Source of the DNA: Lewinellaceae bacterium
GTDB taxonomy: Bacteria; Bacteroidota; Bacteroidia; Chitinophagales; Saprospiraceae
Length of the DNA: 64,000 nt
Assembly: GCA_020636405.1 (NCBI GenBank)
Contig: JACJXW010000005.1
Span: 1,240,001-1,304,000 of the forward strand
Direction: 5' to 3'
Of the stretch, positions 16,185-25,617 are shown piece after piece (positions within the stretch are counted from its first letter, which is position 1; every line of letters starts with the position of its first letter). Under the pieces are notes generated by a model, which worked only from the letters and a program-made list of their open reading frames with translations, was not told the DNA's origin and made no database searches. The position numbers and the translations under genes were made by a program.

Positions 16185-19100
16185 TTACTTTTTCAACCAA
16201 ACAAACCGCGTCTCCAACGCCCCGATCTTCAGTTCCTTATCCAGCTTCTGTATCTCCTCCCCAAACAAATTCACCTCTGAGGCAGCTCTAAATATATTGT
16301 TTTTTAACAATTCCTCCACCTTTAGCGCTGCTTCTTTGCCTTCCGTCTCCCGGAACTGCAGCAGGACGCCGTTGCCTCCTTCCCCCGGGCGGGCGGCCAC
16401 CAGCAGCACATTGGGCGCCGATACTTCCATCCAGCTGCGCGCCGTTGCAGCCGCCTCCTTTTCCCCCGCCGGGAACACCCGGGTAAGCAGCGGGACGCGC
16501 GACCCCCAGCCGAATCGGGTGGCCAGGGCATTGGAATGGCCGTCGGAAGAGGTCAGGTAGTAGCTCCATTTCAGCTCCCCTTCCTGGCTGGCCTTGAAGT
16601 TGGTGGTCCAGTAGTTGTTCAGCACCCAGGAGTAGAGGTGGGTGGTTTCGGGTTGGTGCAGGTAGTAGAAACGGCCGGTATTGATGGCGCCGAACTGTAC
16701 CAGGGGCACGTCGCTGCTGCCCAGGACGATCTGGGCTTCTTCATTGCGGGCAAAGGCGAAGTTCTGGATGGTGTTCCAATCGGAGGCGGTGCCTTCCAAC
16801 TGATTCTCCCCCGGGTAGACAATACCACCCTGTGCTTCAAAGCCGAGTTTGCCGCCCGGCAGCCCAAAGGGGAAGGCCACGTAGACGGCTTCCGGAGCGG
16901 TGACCGCCAGTTTGTGCATACCATAGTGGAGTTCGAGCCGCTTTTCTGTGTGGTACAGCCGGATCTCCAGGTTCAGCCCGCGGGAGTCGGCGCCGGGGAT
17001 GCTGCCCTTCAGGTAGAGGCTGCTCCAGATCGGCCCTTCCTGGGCGCCGGTGATCTCCAGCCCGCGCAGGTAGTGCCGTTGGCCCTCCAGGGGCACGTAG
17101 ACGGTATCTTTCTTGTTATTCGTGAAACGCTCCATCTGGTGGCGGTTATCCAGCTCTTCGTAGATGAACTGGCCCATCAGCACGGTGTCGCCGGTAGACA
17201 ACAGCTCCCGGTTCAGCTCCTTGTCGTAAAGGCTGGCGATGCCGCCTTTTTCAGGGTTGATCTCCAGGCGGTAGAAAGCATTTTCGAACACTTGAGTGGC
17301 AGGGATGGCGGCGGGCGCCGTCCTGTCCTTTTGGCTCACCTCTATGCGGTACGACTTATACCCCAGGGCCGGCACCCCTTCGGCCCAGATGCCCCAGTAG
17401 GTGCCGTCGCTGCGGCTGCCGAGCATCTGTGCGGGAGCCTCGTTGCCCTGGCCGTCTACGATGCGGAACTGCTTGTTGTTGGGCAGGATCTCGTGGTCGA
17501 TAAAGGTTACCACCAGCCCCGGGCGCTCCCAGTTGAGGGTGTTGAATACAGTGATGGAGGGGACGGCCTGCCGTTCGATGAAGGGCTGGAGGAAGCCCAT
17601 CGCCCGTTCCTGGAAGAGCCTCGACTCTTTGACGGCCTCCCAGGCGTAGGCGGCCTTTTCATTCCACTGTACGACGGAGTTTTCCGCCAGCGGGTCACTG
17701 ATGCTTTCGGCGGCCCCCATGGTGTGTTCGTCGTAGAACAGGAGGGCGTCCTGAATGCCGGTGATCTCCGGGTTGAGGGCTGCGGGCAGCTCGGCGCCCA
17801 GCGCCTGCGCCATGGCGATCAGGCCGGTATTGGCGATCATCTCGGCCTGGGTGGCACGGGCTGCTTTGGTTTCCAGCATGGCCGAGCCAAAGCCGTCCGT
17901 CCACCAGTCGGGCCAGGCCGTTCGGCGGACGGGCAGTTCCCCGGCGTGGTTCTCCTCGACGTACTGCATGAACTCACTGGCATTGGCCAGCCGCAGCCGG
18001 GGCCATTCGTATTTTTCGTTCCACTCCTTCACCAGCTCACAGGCGGTAGTGGAGGGGGGAGAGTTGTCGGTGATGTACCCGGAAAACTGGAAAGCAGTGC
18101 GGGGGAAGGGGTAGCCTTTATCCGCCAGGCTTTGCAGGTATTTGGAGAGGTTCTCCCGGAAGGCCGGCATATCCTCCGAGATCAGCCCCAGAGTGTTGCC
18201 ATGCATGTAGTGCTCGCTGCGGTAGGCCAGCATTCGCTTTCCGGAGGGGGATTCCCACCAGAAGGCGGTAGGCATCCCGAAGGGGATACGAGCGCGGTGG
18301 CCGTGTTGCCCCATGACCAGGTACTTCAGCCCCGTACCGTGGAAGTACTCCGCCAGGCACCAGCCGATGCCGTTGACGTCGTTCTGCATGGCGGAAGTGA
18401 CAGGAATGCCCCTATCCCGGAACTCCCGTACCGTCCGCGCCTGAGCGGCCAGGCCGGCTTCGTCGACCACCTCGGAAAAGTTGAAGAACATGCCGGTCAC
18501 CTCGATCCGCCCCTCCTCGATCCGCTTCATCAATCGGCCGATCTGCTCCTTCGGCCGGCTCTTGAGGTACTCGCGGACGGCCCAGGAGGCCTCACAAGTC
18601 CATCGGAATTGGGCGTCATCGGGGTAGCCATCGGTTTGGTCACAGTAGTCCAGGGCATAGTCGAGGTAGCGGAGGTGCTCGGGTAGGATCTCGGTTTGCG
18701 GGCGGGTGTAGCCAATGTCGGTGTGGGTGTGCTGCACCAGATATACCGTCCACTCCTTTACCGGCTTCAGGGTGAAGGGCACTTCCTTTGCCGCCTTATC
18801 ACCGATCTTTACCCTGGCGGTGTAGAGGGTGGGCTCTTTCACCACGGGCAGTTTCAGTTCCAGGGTGCTGCGCCCCGGCGCCAGCACAGTGTTAACCTTC
18901 GCGCCGGCAACCCTCACTTCGCAGGCGGCCTTTTCGCCCAGGTGCATAAACTCCACCCGGGCGGAGGAGTAGCGCTTTGCACCTTCCTTCCTCACCACCA
19001 TTTCCTGTTCGATGGATACCTTTTCGTAGATCCCGGCTTTGAAGGTCATGTACCAGATGTCGCCGCCGGCGTCTTCTCCGTCCACGCTGAGGTGTACCGG

Positions 19101-19580
19101 TTGGCCTGGGGTGAAGACGGCCCGCGGCAGTTTCAGTACGGCGAAGCCCATCTGGTCCTTGTATTTATCGACCAGGGTGACGTAGAAAGTTAGGCGGGCT
19201 CCGTCTTTGCCTTCCACGCTCCACTCCGGTTCGTCATTGCTGCGGGGATTGGTGAAGGTGAGGCTTTTTTTGCCGTTCACATAAAGGTCAAAGTGGTACC
19301 GTTTCACATCGGTATCCATGCCGTAGGCCCAGATGAAGTAGGCAAAGTCCTCGTCGAAACGTTCCGGCACAGGCGCTGTCTCCCATTCGATGGGCCGGAA
19401 CCGCTCATTAGCCCGCACGATCAGGGAAGCGTCTACATCGGGTAGAGGAGAATGGTAGCTGAAGGGGAAACCTTTTATGCTGCGTTGGTACCCCTGGAAA
19501 TAATTCTGCTGAGGCAACTGGGCATGGCTCTGAGGCAGCAGGCACAGATGCAGAAGGAAAAGCGTGGCAAGATGTTTCAT
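16185..19580 (-). CDS. Secreted GH38-type alpha-mannosidase
   Basis: The 1131-residue enzyme has a Sec signal peptide (1-20) and a roughly 250-residue N-terminal beta region. A GH38 catalytic domain begins near residue 277: HTHTDIGYT at 284-292 supplies zinc ligands and NDVNGIGW holds the likely nucleophile Asp401. Family C-terminal beta domains follow (NAFYRLEINPEKGGIASLYD). GH38 enzymes remove alpha-linked mannose with a bound zinc ion. It has no T9SS tail, so periplasmic location is expected. The long N-terminal extension before the catalytic domain is unusual for GH38, but occurs in Bacteroidota and planctomycete homologues annotated simply as glycosyl hydrolase 38-like. Confidence 0.85.
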   Translation of the reverse strand: MKHLATLFLLHLCLLPQSHAQLPQQNYFQGYQRSIKGFPFSYHSPLPDVDASLIVRANERFRPIEWETAPVPERFDEDFAYFIWAYGMDTDVKRYHFDLYVNGKKSLTFTNPRSNDEPEWSVEGKDGARLTFYVTLVDKYKDQMGFAVLKLPRAVFTPGQPVHLSVDGEDAGGDIWYMTFKAGIYEKVSIEQEMVVRKEGAKRYSSARVEFMHLGEKAACEVRVAGAKVNTVLAPGRSTLELKLPVVKEPTLYTARVKIGDKAAKEVPFTLKPVKEWTVYLVQHTHTDIGYTRPQTEILPEHLRYLDYALDYCDQTDGYPDDAQFRWTCEASWAVREYLKSRPKEQIGRLMKRIEEGRIEVTGMFFNFSEVVDEAGLAAQARTVREFRDRGIPVTSAMQNDVNGIGWCLAEYFHGTGLKYLVMGQHGHRARIPFGMPTAFWWESPSGKRMLAYRSEHYMHGNTLGLISEDMPAFRENLSKYLQSLADKGYPFPRTAFQFSGYITDNSPPSTTACELVKEWNEKYEWPRLRLANASEFMQYVEENHAGELPVRRTAWPDWWTDGFGSAMLETKAARATQAEMIANTGLIAMAQALGAELPAALNPEITGIQDALLFYDEHTMGAAESISDPLAENSVVQWNEKAAYAWEAVKESRLFQERAMGFLQPFIERQAVPSITVFNTLNWERPGLVVTFIDHEILPNNKQFRIVDGQGNEAPAQMLGSRSDGTYWGIWAEGVPALGYKSYRIEVSQKDRTAPAAIPATQVFENAFYRLEINPEKGGIASLYDKELNRELLSTGDTVLMGQFIYEELDNRHQMERFTNNKKDTVYVPLEGQRHYLRGLEITGAQEGPIWSSLYLKGSIPGADSRGLNLEIRLYHTEKRLELHYGMHKLAVTAPEAVYVAFPFGLPGGKLGFEAQGGIVYPGENQLEGTASDWNTIQNFAFARNEEAQIVLGSSDVPLVQFGAINTGRFYYLHQPETTHLYSWVLNNYWTTNFKASQEGELKWSYYLTSSDGHSNALATRFGWGSRVPLLTRVFPAGEKEAAATARSWMEVSAPNVLLVAARPGEGGNGVLLQFRETEGKEAALKVEELLKNNIFRAASEVNLFGEEIQKLDKELKIGALETRFVWLKK

Positions 19581-19678
19581 ATAGTTTCAGGAATTGCTAA
19601 TATTAAATGCTGAAATCATTTCATCAACCTTATGGACAACCATTGCTGGCAATGAGCACTATTGGCAACAAGTTGATC

Positions 19679-20428
19679 TTAAATGCTTTTCACTCTGTCA
19701 ACAAAATAATTTGAGTTTTCCTCCAGCACGGCCTTCGCCCTTTGCCAGAGCGTTTTTGCATCGAGCAGGTGGCATTCTGCTTCAAAGATCTTCGATTTCA
19801 TGATCCAGTTGTCCTGGTCCGTGTCAGAGATCCGGTCATACCGTTGTTCCCATCCGGTGAAGTTGTGGGTTACGTATTCCTGTTCATAACAGCGGCCCTG
19901 ATGTCCTATGATGGTATAATTCAATTTCTTCCCGAACAGGTATTCCGGCTCGAACAATTCCTCGATGGCGTGCATGGAAGTATTGGGCCGCAGGCCGCAG
20001 CCCAGCATCAGTATTTTACCATTGTGAGCAGGGAGCAAAGAAAAAGGGGCGTTCTCGCCGCAGGGGGTGTGGTCCAGATGATGGCGGGCAGTGAGCAGTT
20101 CCGCATCCTTTCCGACCGCACAAACAGAGTGGGTGGGGTGAAGGCTTCTTACCACCTCGAAGTGTGTCCGGAATACCTCGGGCAGGTAACCAATGCAGGA
20201 TCGGGTCTTTCGCACATCAAAGCAGGGGTTGTTTTCCGTAACATTTTCATAGGTGAGCGCCGGCAGGATCAAAGTCCCCTGGTTCAGGTATTCGACGAAT
20301 GCCCTTAACAGGTTTACAGCCGTATGGGAGATCCGCCCCAAAGCGCGGAATGAAGCGTGCATCAAAAGGATGTCGTTTCTCTTTACATTCAGGCTTTCCA
20401 GGCCTTTGAAGACTTCCCTGATGAACAT
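19679..20428 (-). CDS. AAC(3)/YokD-fold N-acetyltransferase
   Basis: The 249-residue protein matches the aminoglycoside 3-N-acetyltransferase family: LLMHASFRALG near the start, LILPALTYE, RTHFEVVRSLHPTHSVCAVG with the conserved HPTHS signature, and the NTSMHAIEELF segment. Family members use acetyl-CoA. Many environmental homologues act on unknown amines and do not confer resistance. The gene is separate from the GNAT gene that precedes it in transcription order by 32 bases. Confidence 0.8.
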   Translation of the reverse strand: MFIREVFKGLESLNVKRNDILLMHASFRALGRISHTAVNLLRAFVEYLNQGTLILPALTYENVTENNPCFDVRKTRSCIGYLPEVFRTHFEVVRSLHPTHSVCAVGKDAELLTARHHLDHTPCGENAPFSLLPAHNGKILMLGCGLRPNTSMHAIEELFEPEYLFGKKLNYTIIGHQGRCYEQEYVTHNFTGWEQRYDRISDTDQDNWIMKSKIFEAECHLLDAKTLWQRAKAVLEENSNYFVDRVKSI

Positions 20429-20460
20429 GTTTTTGAATTGGTTTTAAAAGTTTTTCGCAA

Positions 20461-20931
20461 CTACTGTATAGCTCCTCCCTGGCCGTCGTCAATCAGCACC
20501 CACTCTGTTCCCGTTTCCACTTCCACCGCTTTCACCAGCCGGTACCCGTTGCGTTCATAGAACGCCCGCAGGCCGTAGTCGTCAATGGAGAGCCAGAAGG
20601 GCTGTCCGGGGAGTAGTTCCCGCAGTTTTTGCAACCACCATGAGCCCAGTTGCCTGCCCCGGTGCTCCTCCGCTATCCACAAGAAACCAATATACAGAAA
20701 TCCTTGGTCAAACCAATGTTCGGCTTCCGCTCCGTAAGAAAGGATATCGGGAGCGGGGGTGGAAAAGAGGATGCCCCCACCGATTACTTCCCCGTTCGTT
20801 TCCAGAGTGAAGATCCGGGCAGTATCCGCGTAGTCCGGCCAGTAAGGGGAGATGGCCTCGCGCCAATCAGGAGGCAGGATGGCGAAGAAGCGTTCTGGAA
20901 CTGAGGTGGTTTCTTTGAAATGGTAAGGCAT
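20461..20931 (-). CDS. GNAT family N-acetyltransferase
   Basis: From the ATG at 20931 the protein is 156 residues. It shows the GNAT strands ARIFTLETNGEVIGGGILF and FLYIGFLWIAEEHRGRQLG (the RGRQLGSWW loop binds acetyl-CoA), then YGLRAFYERNGYRLV. The frame is open upstream to 21006, but that stretch overlaps low-complexity repeat-like DNA, so the internal start is preferred. The substrate is unknown. Confidence 0.8.
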   Translation of the reverse strand: MPYHFKETTSVPERFFAILPPDWREAISPYWPDYADTARIFTLETNGEVIGGGILFSTPAPDILSYGAEAEHWFDQGFLYIGFLWIAEEHRGRQLGSWWLQKLRELLPGQPFWLSIDDYGLRAFYERNGYRLVKAVEVETGTEWVLIDDGQGGAIQ

Positions 20932-21119
20932 TGGTTTGAAGTAATGGGACGAGCTTTTCGCTGTTCGCGTTTCGCAATTTGCTGTTCGCAGGTTTTTGAA
21001 AATCATAAGACGCCAGCCGGAACCCCAAATTCATTTGGGCCGAAGCCGCCAAAGGCGCTAAATTACTTCATTGGCGTTATCGTCTCCGATGCCAAAAAAA
21101 TGGCCGGCCCGATCAGCGT

Positions 21120-22415
21120 TTACAACAACCTCCACGCCCACAGCTTATCCGAGTCCTCCCCCCAGCGGTCGCCGATGTCGGTGCGGTAGTAGGCGTTGTT
21201 GATCAGCACGTTCTTGATGCGGTTGTACATCACCTTCTGGGCTTCCTTCATGGTGGTGCCCGTGCCGGCCACCATCAGGGCGATGCCGGAATCGCCGGTG
21301 ATGAGCCACTCGCCGCTGACCTGCTTGAGGTGCATCAGGTGGATGCCTTCCTTCTTGTTCTTTTTGACAACCACGACAGCATCTTTCGAGAACAGGTTGA
21401 ACGTCTCCGGGTCGTTGAAGGGGAAGGGCGGCACCACCATGTAGGCGCCTACCTGAAAGCCCTTTCGGGTATTGATGGTGAAGCTGTCGCCTTTGGCGAT
21501 GCGGTAGAGCGTCTGCCCGATTGGGTCGAGGATGCCGGCCCGCTGGATGAAGATCTGCGGGAAGCCAAAGCGGGTGGTGAACTCCAGGGGATAGATGCCG
21601 TTGCCGTTGACGATGCAATTGATGTCGATGTGTCCTACGAATTGCTCTTTGGCCAGCGTGTTGGCCAGCTTGCCAAGGGTAGCGTCGAAAATGGGATTGT
21701 CGTCCGTCCAGAACATACTGGTGCCCATCTCGCCGGTAGAGACGCCCAGCTCCTTGGGGAACAGCTTTTTGTGTTCGAAGGTGATGTTGAGAGGCCGCAG
21801 GAATTCCCGCCCGTTGAAGAAGGCGGCCACGGAGATCTCCACCCCGTTCACTTTGCGTTGAAGCTGGAAGGTCCAACCCTTGTCCCCCCAGGTCTTTTCG
21901 TAGGCCTTCAGTACCCGGATGACATCGCTTCCATCCTCCTCTTTGCCGACGAAGAGCAGCTGCTTGTAGTCCTGGGTCTCTCCACTGGGCTTGATGACGT
22001 AAGTGTTGGGGTTGGCCTGCACGTACTCGATGCCCTCGTGAAAAGTGCTGAACTCCTGATAGTTCAGGATCTTGATCTTGTGGCGCTTCAGTTCACTCTG
22101 CCCGAAGCTGCGGTCCAGTTCCAGCTTGTCGGTGTATTCGGTGCCACCGATGACGTACTTGCCGGCAGCCTTCAGTTCAGTGGCTTTCTTACCGTAGCCC
22201 GTATAGTCAAAAAGGATAACGTCGGCCCAGTCGATCTGCTTCTCCCAATTGCGGGTCTTGGGCACAAAGCCGTCGCCTACCTCCCGGCAGGGCTTGTATT
22301 CGATGTAAAGCTTTACGTCATTGCCCTCCTGCAGCGTGGCGTGGGCTAGGTCAAGGATGTCTCCCCAGCGGGAGACGAACAGGAAGCGGCGTTTTCTCTC
22401 TTTTTTCGTTTTCAC
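21120..22415 (-). CDS. PurD-like ATP-grasp protein
   Basis: The 431-residue protein resembles phosphoribosylamine-glycine ligase in fold. It has an N-terminal Rossmann-like part (RRFLFVSRWGDILDLAHATL), then an ATP-grasp domain with NTYVIKPSGETQDYKQLLFV, the EISVAAFFNGREFL strand and the metal-binding segment YPLEFTTRFGFPQ. True PurD enzymes begin with a GGREHA-type loop, which is absent, and this N-terminus has a basic KTKKERKRR start. It is therefore probably a distinct carboxylate-amine ligase rather than the purine enzyme. No neighbour reveals the substrate. Confidence 0.7.
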   Translation of the reverse strand: MKTKKERKRRFLFVSRWGDILDLAHATLQEGNDVKLYIEYKPCREVGDGFVPKTRNWEKQIDWADVILFDYTGYGKKATELKAAGKYVIGGTEYTDKLELDRSFGQSELKRHKIKILNYQEFSTFHEGIEYVQANPNTYVIKPSGETQDYKQLLFVGKEEDGSDVIRVLKAYEKTWGDKGWTFQLQRKVNGVEISVAAFFNGREFLRPLNITFEHKKLFPKELGVSTGEMGTSMFWTDDNPIFDATLGKLANTLAKEQFVGHIDINCIVNGNGIYPLEFTTRFGFPQIFIQRAGILDPIGQTLYRIAKGDSFTINTRKGFQVGAYMVVPPFPFNDPETFNLFSKDAVVVVKKNKKEGIHLMHLKQVSGEWLITGDSGIALMVAGTGTTMKEAQKVMYNRIKNVLINNAYYRTDIGDRWGEDSDKLWAWRLL

Positions 22416-22579
22416 TGTTGTGGGTTAAATCGGGGCGAATGTAGATAATATTGCGATTCCTTGTGTACGGAGATCAGGAAAAAATCGTTCGGAAGAATGG
22501 CCTACTGCCAGGGTGTTGCTTGAAGGCTGAAATGCGGTGCATTTCCTCTATGTCCCCATCGTATTTCTACTGCATCCCC

Positions 22580-23080
22580 CTACTTCGCCCGGGAGTTCAC
22601 CCGCTCTTTTCGGATGTGGATCACTTTGTCAATGTGATCATTGAGGTTGGGCACCTCCTCGGAAAGGTTTTTATAGGTGAACGACCGCTGACGGATGGCG
22701 CCGTGGATCTCCGGGTAATCAGCGAGCAGTTCCACCAACTGACGGCGGAAATCGCCGGGATCCAGGCGGATGAGTTCGGTATCGCCCGTCCTCTTCACCC
22801 ACATTTCCAGTACTTTCCGGGCGGGGGTGTCCCAGACGCCCGACTTGCGGTGGCGGTCCTGCCGGAGGAGCCGTCCGGAACTGTACAGGGAGAGGTAGGG
22901 CCCTTCGAAAACAGGCAGCAGGGCTACCGGCGGCGCATCAGGCGACAAGGCCCGGCTTACCGGAGCATGCGCTTGCGGGAAAGGGCCGGACAAACTGAGA
23001 AAGGGAAACACGAGGAGAAGGTTCATCCATCTCAGGGTGGCCCCTATTTGCTGCTTTTGGAGAAAATGCATCATTACCAA
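22580..23080 (-). CDS. Hypothetical secreted protein
   Basis: The protein has a hydrophobic export signal (MNLLLVFPFLSLSGPFPQ). If translation starts at the ATG at 23026 rather than 23080, that signal becomes N-terminal, so the shorter start is plausible. The mature region is basic and helical, with LFRQD-type segments such as SGRLLRQDRHRKSGVWDTPARKV cut by charged residues, and ends RKERVNSRAK. No family is recognised. It lies 114 bases downstream of the carbamoyltransferase gene on the same strand, so it could be a distal member of that cassette. Confidence 0.45.
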   Translation of the reverse strand: MVMMHFLQKQQIGATLRWMNLLLVFPFLSLSGPFPQAHAPVSRALSPDAPPVALLPVFEGPYLSLYSSGRLLRQDRHRKSGVWDTPARKVLEMWVKRTGDTELIRLDPGDFRRQLVELLADYPEIHGAIRQRSFTYKNLSEEVPNLNDHIDKVIHIRKERVNSRAK

Positions 23081-23194
23081 GTTGTAACCGTCGAATATCG
23101 AAAATAACTAATAAGTCAAATTGGAAAAAAGTTGCGAAAATGGCAATAAAAAAGAAAGTTTATTTCTGAGGTGAAAGATTGGCAGAAGATCATT

Positions 23195-25030
23195 TCATTT
23201 CGGCCCAGGAGCCGATAGCGCCTGGGCTTTTTTGTCGAGCAGGCAGTTGCCGATCACCAGGTAATCCAGCTCGGTTTGGCGGAAACAGCGATAAGCATCC
23301 CCGGGAGTACAAACTATGGGCTCTCCCCGGACATTAAAGCTGGTGTTGATCAGGACGCCATAGCCGGTGATCGCTTTGAAGGCCTTCAGCAAAAGCCAGA
23401 GCTTTGGATGGGTGCTTCGGTTTACGGTTTGCAGCCGTGCGGAGTAGTCTACATGGGTCACGGCGGGAATAACGGATCGAACCTGGGCCAGTTGTTCCGT
23501 TATGGGGCCCTCGTTTGTGCCGCCGGCGGCCGTTTTCCTTATGCCCTCGGCAACAGGAACAACGAACTGCATGTACGGTGAAGGTTGATCGCAACAAAAG
23601 AATTGCCTTGCATCTTCCTCCAGGACGGCGGGCGCAAAAGGCCGGAAGCTTTCCCGCTTCTTGACCTTCAGGTTTAGCTTTTTTTGCATTTCCGGGTCTC
23701 GTGGATCCGCCAGAATGCTTCGGTTGCCCAACGCCCGGGGGCCAAACTCCATCCTTCCCTGAAACCAGCCGATCACATTCCCTTCACTCAACAAACGGGC
23801 TACTTCAGCGATCAGTCCGTCGACGTCCGGGTATTCTTCAAATGACGCTCCGGCCCGCCCCAATGCCTGCCAGATCTCTTTATCTGAGAATTCCGGCCCC
23901 AGGAAGGCTCCCTTCATCCCGTCGGAAGGCGAAAATGACTTTCGGGGTTTGCCCTTCCAGATGTGCCAGGCGGCCAGTGCCGCGCCGACAGCGCCGCCCG
24001 CATCACCCGGCGCCGGTGGTATCCAGATGTCTTCAAAGATTCCCGAATGGAGCAGTTTGCCGTTGGCCACGCTGTTCATGGCGACGCCACCAGCCAGGGC
24101 CAGCCGGGGGCACTGGGTGATCTCGCGGGTGGTTCGGGCCAACCGGAGGAGGATGTCTTCGGTAACCTGTTGAATGGCCAGCGCCAGGTCCTTGTGTTCT
24201 GGTTTGATCGCGCTTTCCGGCCGGCGGGGCGGTAGGCCGAACAGTTTTTCCCACTTCCGATCATCCGTCATTTTTAGCCCTGTGGCGAAGCGAAACCAGT
24301 TCATATTGAGCAGGAAGGAGCCGTCAGAACGGATGTCTACCAGATGGTTGCAGATCTTGTTTTTGTAATCCTCAACCCTTTCCGAACCCGCAGTGCCGTA
24401 GGGCGCCAGTCCCATCAGTTTGTACTCTCCGCCATTGACCCGGAAACCGAGGTAGTAGGTAAAGGCGGAATAGAGCAAACCCAGGGAATGGGGAAAGTGC
24501 AGCTCCCGCAGTACTTTGATCCGGTGTTGTTGGCCGAAACCGATGGAAGTGGTGGCCCATTCGCCGACGCCATCGATGGTGAGAATGGCGGCCTCCTCAA
24601 AAGGGGAGGGATAGAACGCACTGGCGGAATGAGAGAGGTGATGCTCGGGAAACAGGATTTTCAGGCCCGGCAGTCCAAGTTCACGCAGGGCAGTGCGGAT
24701 CGTTTGTTTGATGAACAGCTTCTCTTTCATCCATACCGGCATGGCGTGCCGGAAGCTGGCCAGCCCCTTGGGGGCGAAGGCGTGATAAGTCTCCAGCAGG
24801 CGCTCCAACTTGAGGTAGGGTTTTTCGTAAAAAGCTACCGCCGATAGAGCGCCCGGGCCGATGGCGCCTTCCTGAAGGACATACCTCATGGCATGAACGG
24901 GAAGAGCAGCATCGTGCTTTTTGCGGCTGAACCGTTCTTCCTGTGCCGCGGCAATGAGCTCTCCGTCTACGACGAGCGCCGCCGCACTGTCGTGATAAAA
25001 AGCGGATATGCCCAGGATCGCCTCCGCCAT
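23195..25030 (-). CDS. NodU/SxtI-type carbamoyltransferase
   Basis: The 611-residue enzyme belongs to the O-carbamoyltransferase family that includes NodU, CmcH, TobZ and SxtI. The N-terminal Kae1-like domain contains ISAFYHDSAAALVVDGEL, AQEERFSRKKHD, PEHHLSHSASAFYPSPF and LTIDGVGEWATT. The C-terminal carbamoyl-AMP/YrdC-linked part has QGRMEFGPRALGNRSI and KKRESFRPFAPAVLEE. It transfers a carbamoyl group from carbamoyl phosphate, with ATP, to a hydroxyl on a sugar or secondary metabolite. The ATG at 25030 overlaps the TGA of the DUF5989 gene by one base, so translation is coupled. The acceptor is unknown. Confidence 0.9.
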   Translation of the reverse strand: MAEAILGISAFYHDSAAALVVDGELIAAAQEERFSRKKHDAALPVHAMRYVLQEGAIGPGALSAVAFYEKPYLKLERLLETYHAFAPKGLASFRHAMPVWMKEKLFIKQTIRTALRELGLPGLKILFPEHHLSHSASAFYPSPFEEAAILTIDGVGEWATTSIGFGQQHRIKVLRELHFPHSLGLLYSAFTYYLGFRVNGGEYKLMGLAPYGTAGSERVEDYKNKICNHLVDIRSDGSFLLNMNWFRFATGLKMTDDRKWEKLFGLPPRRPESAIKPEHKDLALAIQQVTEDILLRLARTTREITQCPRLALAGGVAMNSVANGKLLHSGIFEDIWIPPAPGDAGGAVGAALAAWHIWKGKPRKSFSPSDGMKGAFLGPEFSDKEIWQALGRAGASFEEYPDVDGLIAEVARLLSEGNVIGWFQGRMEFGPRALGNRSILADPRDPEMQKKLNLKVKKRESFRPFAPAVLEEDARQFFCCDQPSPYMQFVVPVAEGIRKTAAGGTNEGPITEQLAQVRSVIPAVTHVDYSARLQTVNRSTHPKLWLLLKAFKAITGYGVLINTSFNVRGEPIVCTPGDAYRCFRQTELDYLVIGNCLLDKKAQALSAPGPK

Positions 25031-25179
25031 CAGAACAAAGAATAAATGAATGGGGCGATGGCGGAGCCTCCTGCGGCGGCAAAGATCACCGCGAAGAGCA
25101 ACAACAACAGGATCAGTGGCAACAGCCAGTACTTTTTTCGCTTCTTTACGAAAGCCCACAGGTCAGCAATCACTTCCAT
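25030..25179 (-). CDS. DUF5989 (SxtK-like) single-pass membrane protein
   Basis: This 49-residue protein is highly characteristic. It reads MEVIADLWAFVKKRKKYW, then a leucine-rich transmembrane helix, and ends with a SAIAPFIYSLF tail. This is the DUF5989 family, the SxtK-like small protein that accompanies NodU/SxtI carbamoyltransferases. The start at 25179 fits the family, and the longer open frame to 25227 lies in repeat-like leader DNA. It sits between the SxtJ-like gene and the carbamoyltransferase gene, sharing one base with the latter. Its role is unknown; membrane recruitment of the enzyme is an inference. The 60-base leader carries a degenerate array of AAATCGC words (25210-25249). 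Confidence 0.85.
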   Translation of the reverse strand: MEVIADLWAFVKKRKKYWLLPLILLLLLFAVIFAAAGGSAIAPFIYSLF

Positions 25180-25242
25180 ATTGAATTTTTCTTGTTCCAG
25201 GCCTACATCAAAAATCGCAAATCGCAAATCAAAAATCGCATA

Positions 25243-25617
25243 TCAAAACGGCCGCTCCATCCCTTCCCCATCAAAAGTATGGCCTCTGGTGATGAATGCA
25301 GATTCCCGCCCTTTTTTAAAATCCCGGAGCCGAAGCGAATCCTTTCCCAAAAGCTTTCGCACCAGCGCCACCGGAGTAACGGCCAGGAAAAAGGCCGCGC
25401 TCAGGATGACCCTCGAACTGAAGGAGCCCAGAACCTCAGATAATTTATACCATACGTAAGCAAAGGGAGTAAAGAAAGGGGGCCAGGCCATATTCACGAG
25501 CAGGGCGGCTGCCGCCACATAATAAGCCCAGGCGTAGCCTCCCCACAAGCCGGCCAGCAGAAAAAGCAAGCTGAAGGCCATTCCGGCATCTTTCACTTTA
25601 CTGTTCGGTGAACCCAT
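25243..25617 (-). CDS. SxtJ family membrane protein
   Basis: The 124-residue protein has three hydrophobic segments (MAFSLLFLLAGLWGGYAW, YYVAAAALLVNMAWPPFF, ILSAAFFLAVTPVALVRKLL) and ends with the conserved DSLRLRDFKKGRESAFITR region. This is the SxtJ family, named after a gene of the saxitoxin cluster. Homologues throughout bacteria travel with carbamoyltransferases and DUF5989. The function is unknown. Its first 25 bases overlap the end of the SGNH hydrolase gene, and a short leader separates it from DUF5989. Confidence 0.85.
   Translation of the reverse strand: MGSPNSKVKDAGMAFSLLFLLAGLWGGYAWAYYVAAAALLVNMAWPPFFTPFAYVWYKLSEVLGSFSSRVILSAAFFLAVTPVALVRKLLGKDSLRLRDFKKGRESAFITRGHTFDGEGMERPF

Noticed and set aside
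16536..18686. Very long open frame (716 codons) opposite the GH38 gene on the plus strand
   Set aside because: It is the mirror of a GC-rich coding sequence. It has no domain, signal peptide or sensible composition, while the minus strand encodes a clear enzyme.
19679..20428. AAC(3)-family gene as an antibiotic resistance determinant
   Set aside because: The fold is clear, but environmental homologues rarely confer resistance. Nothing in the sequence or context supports that role.
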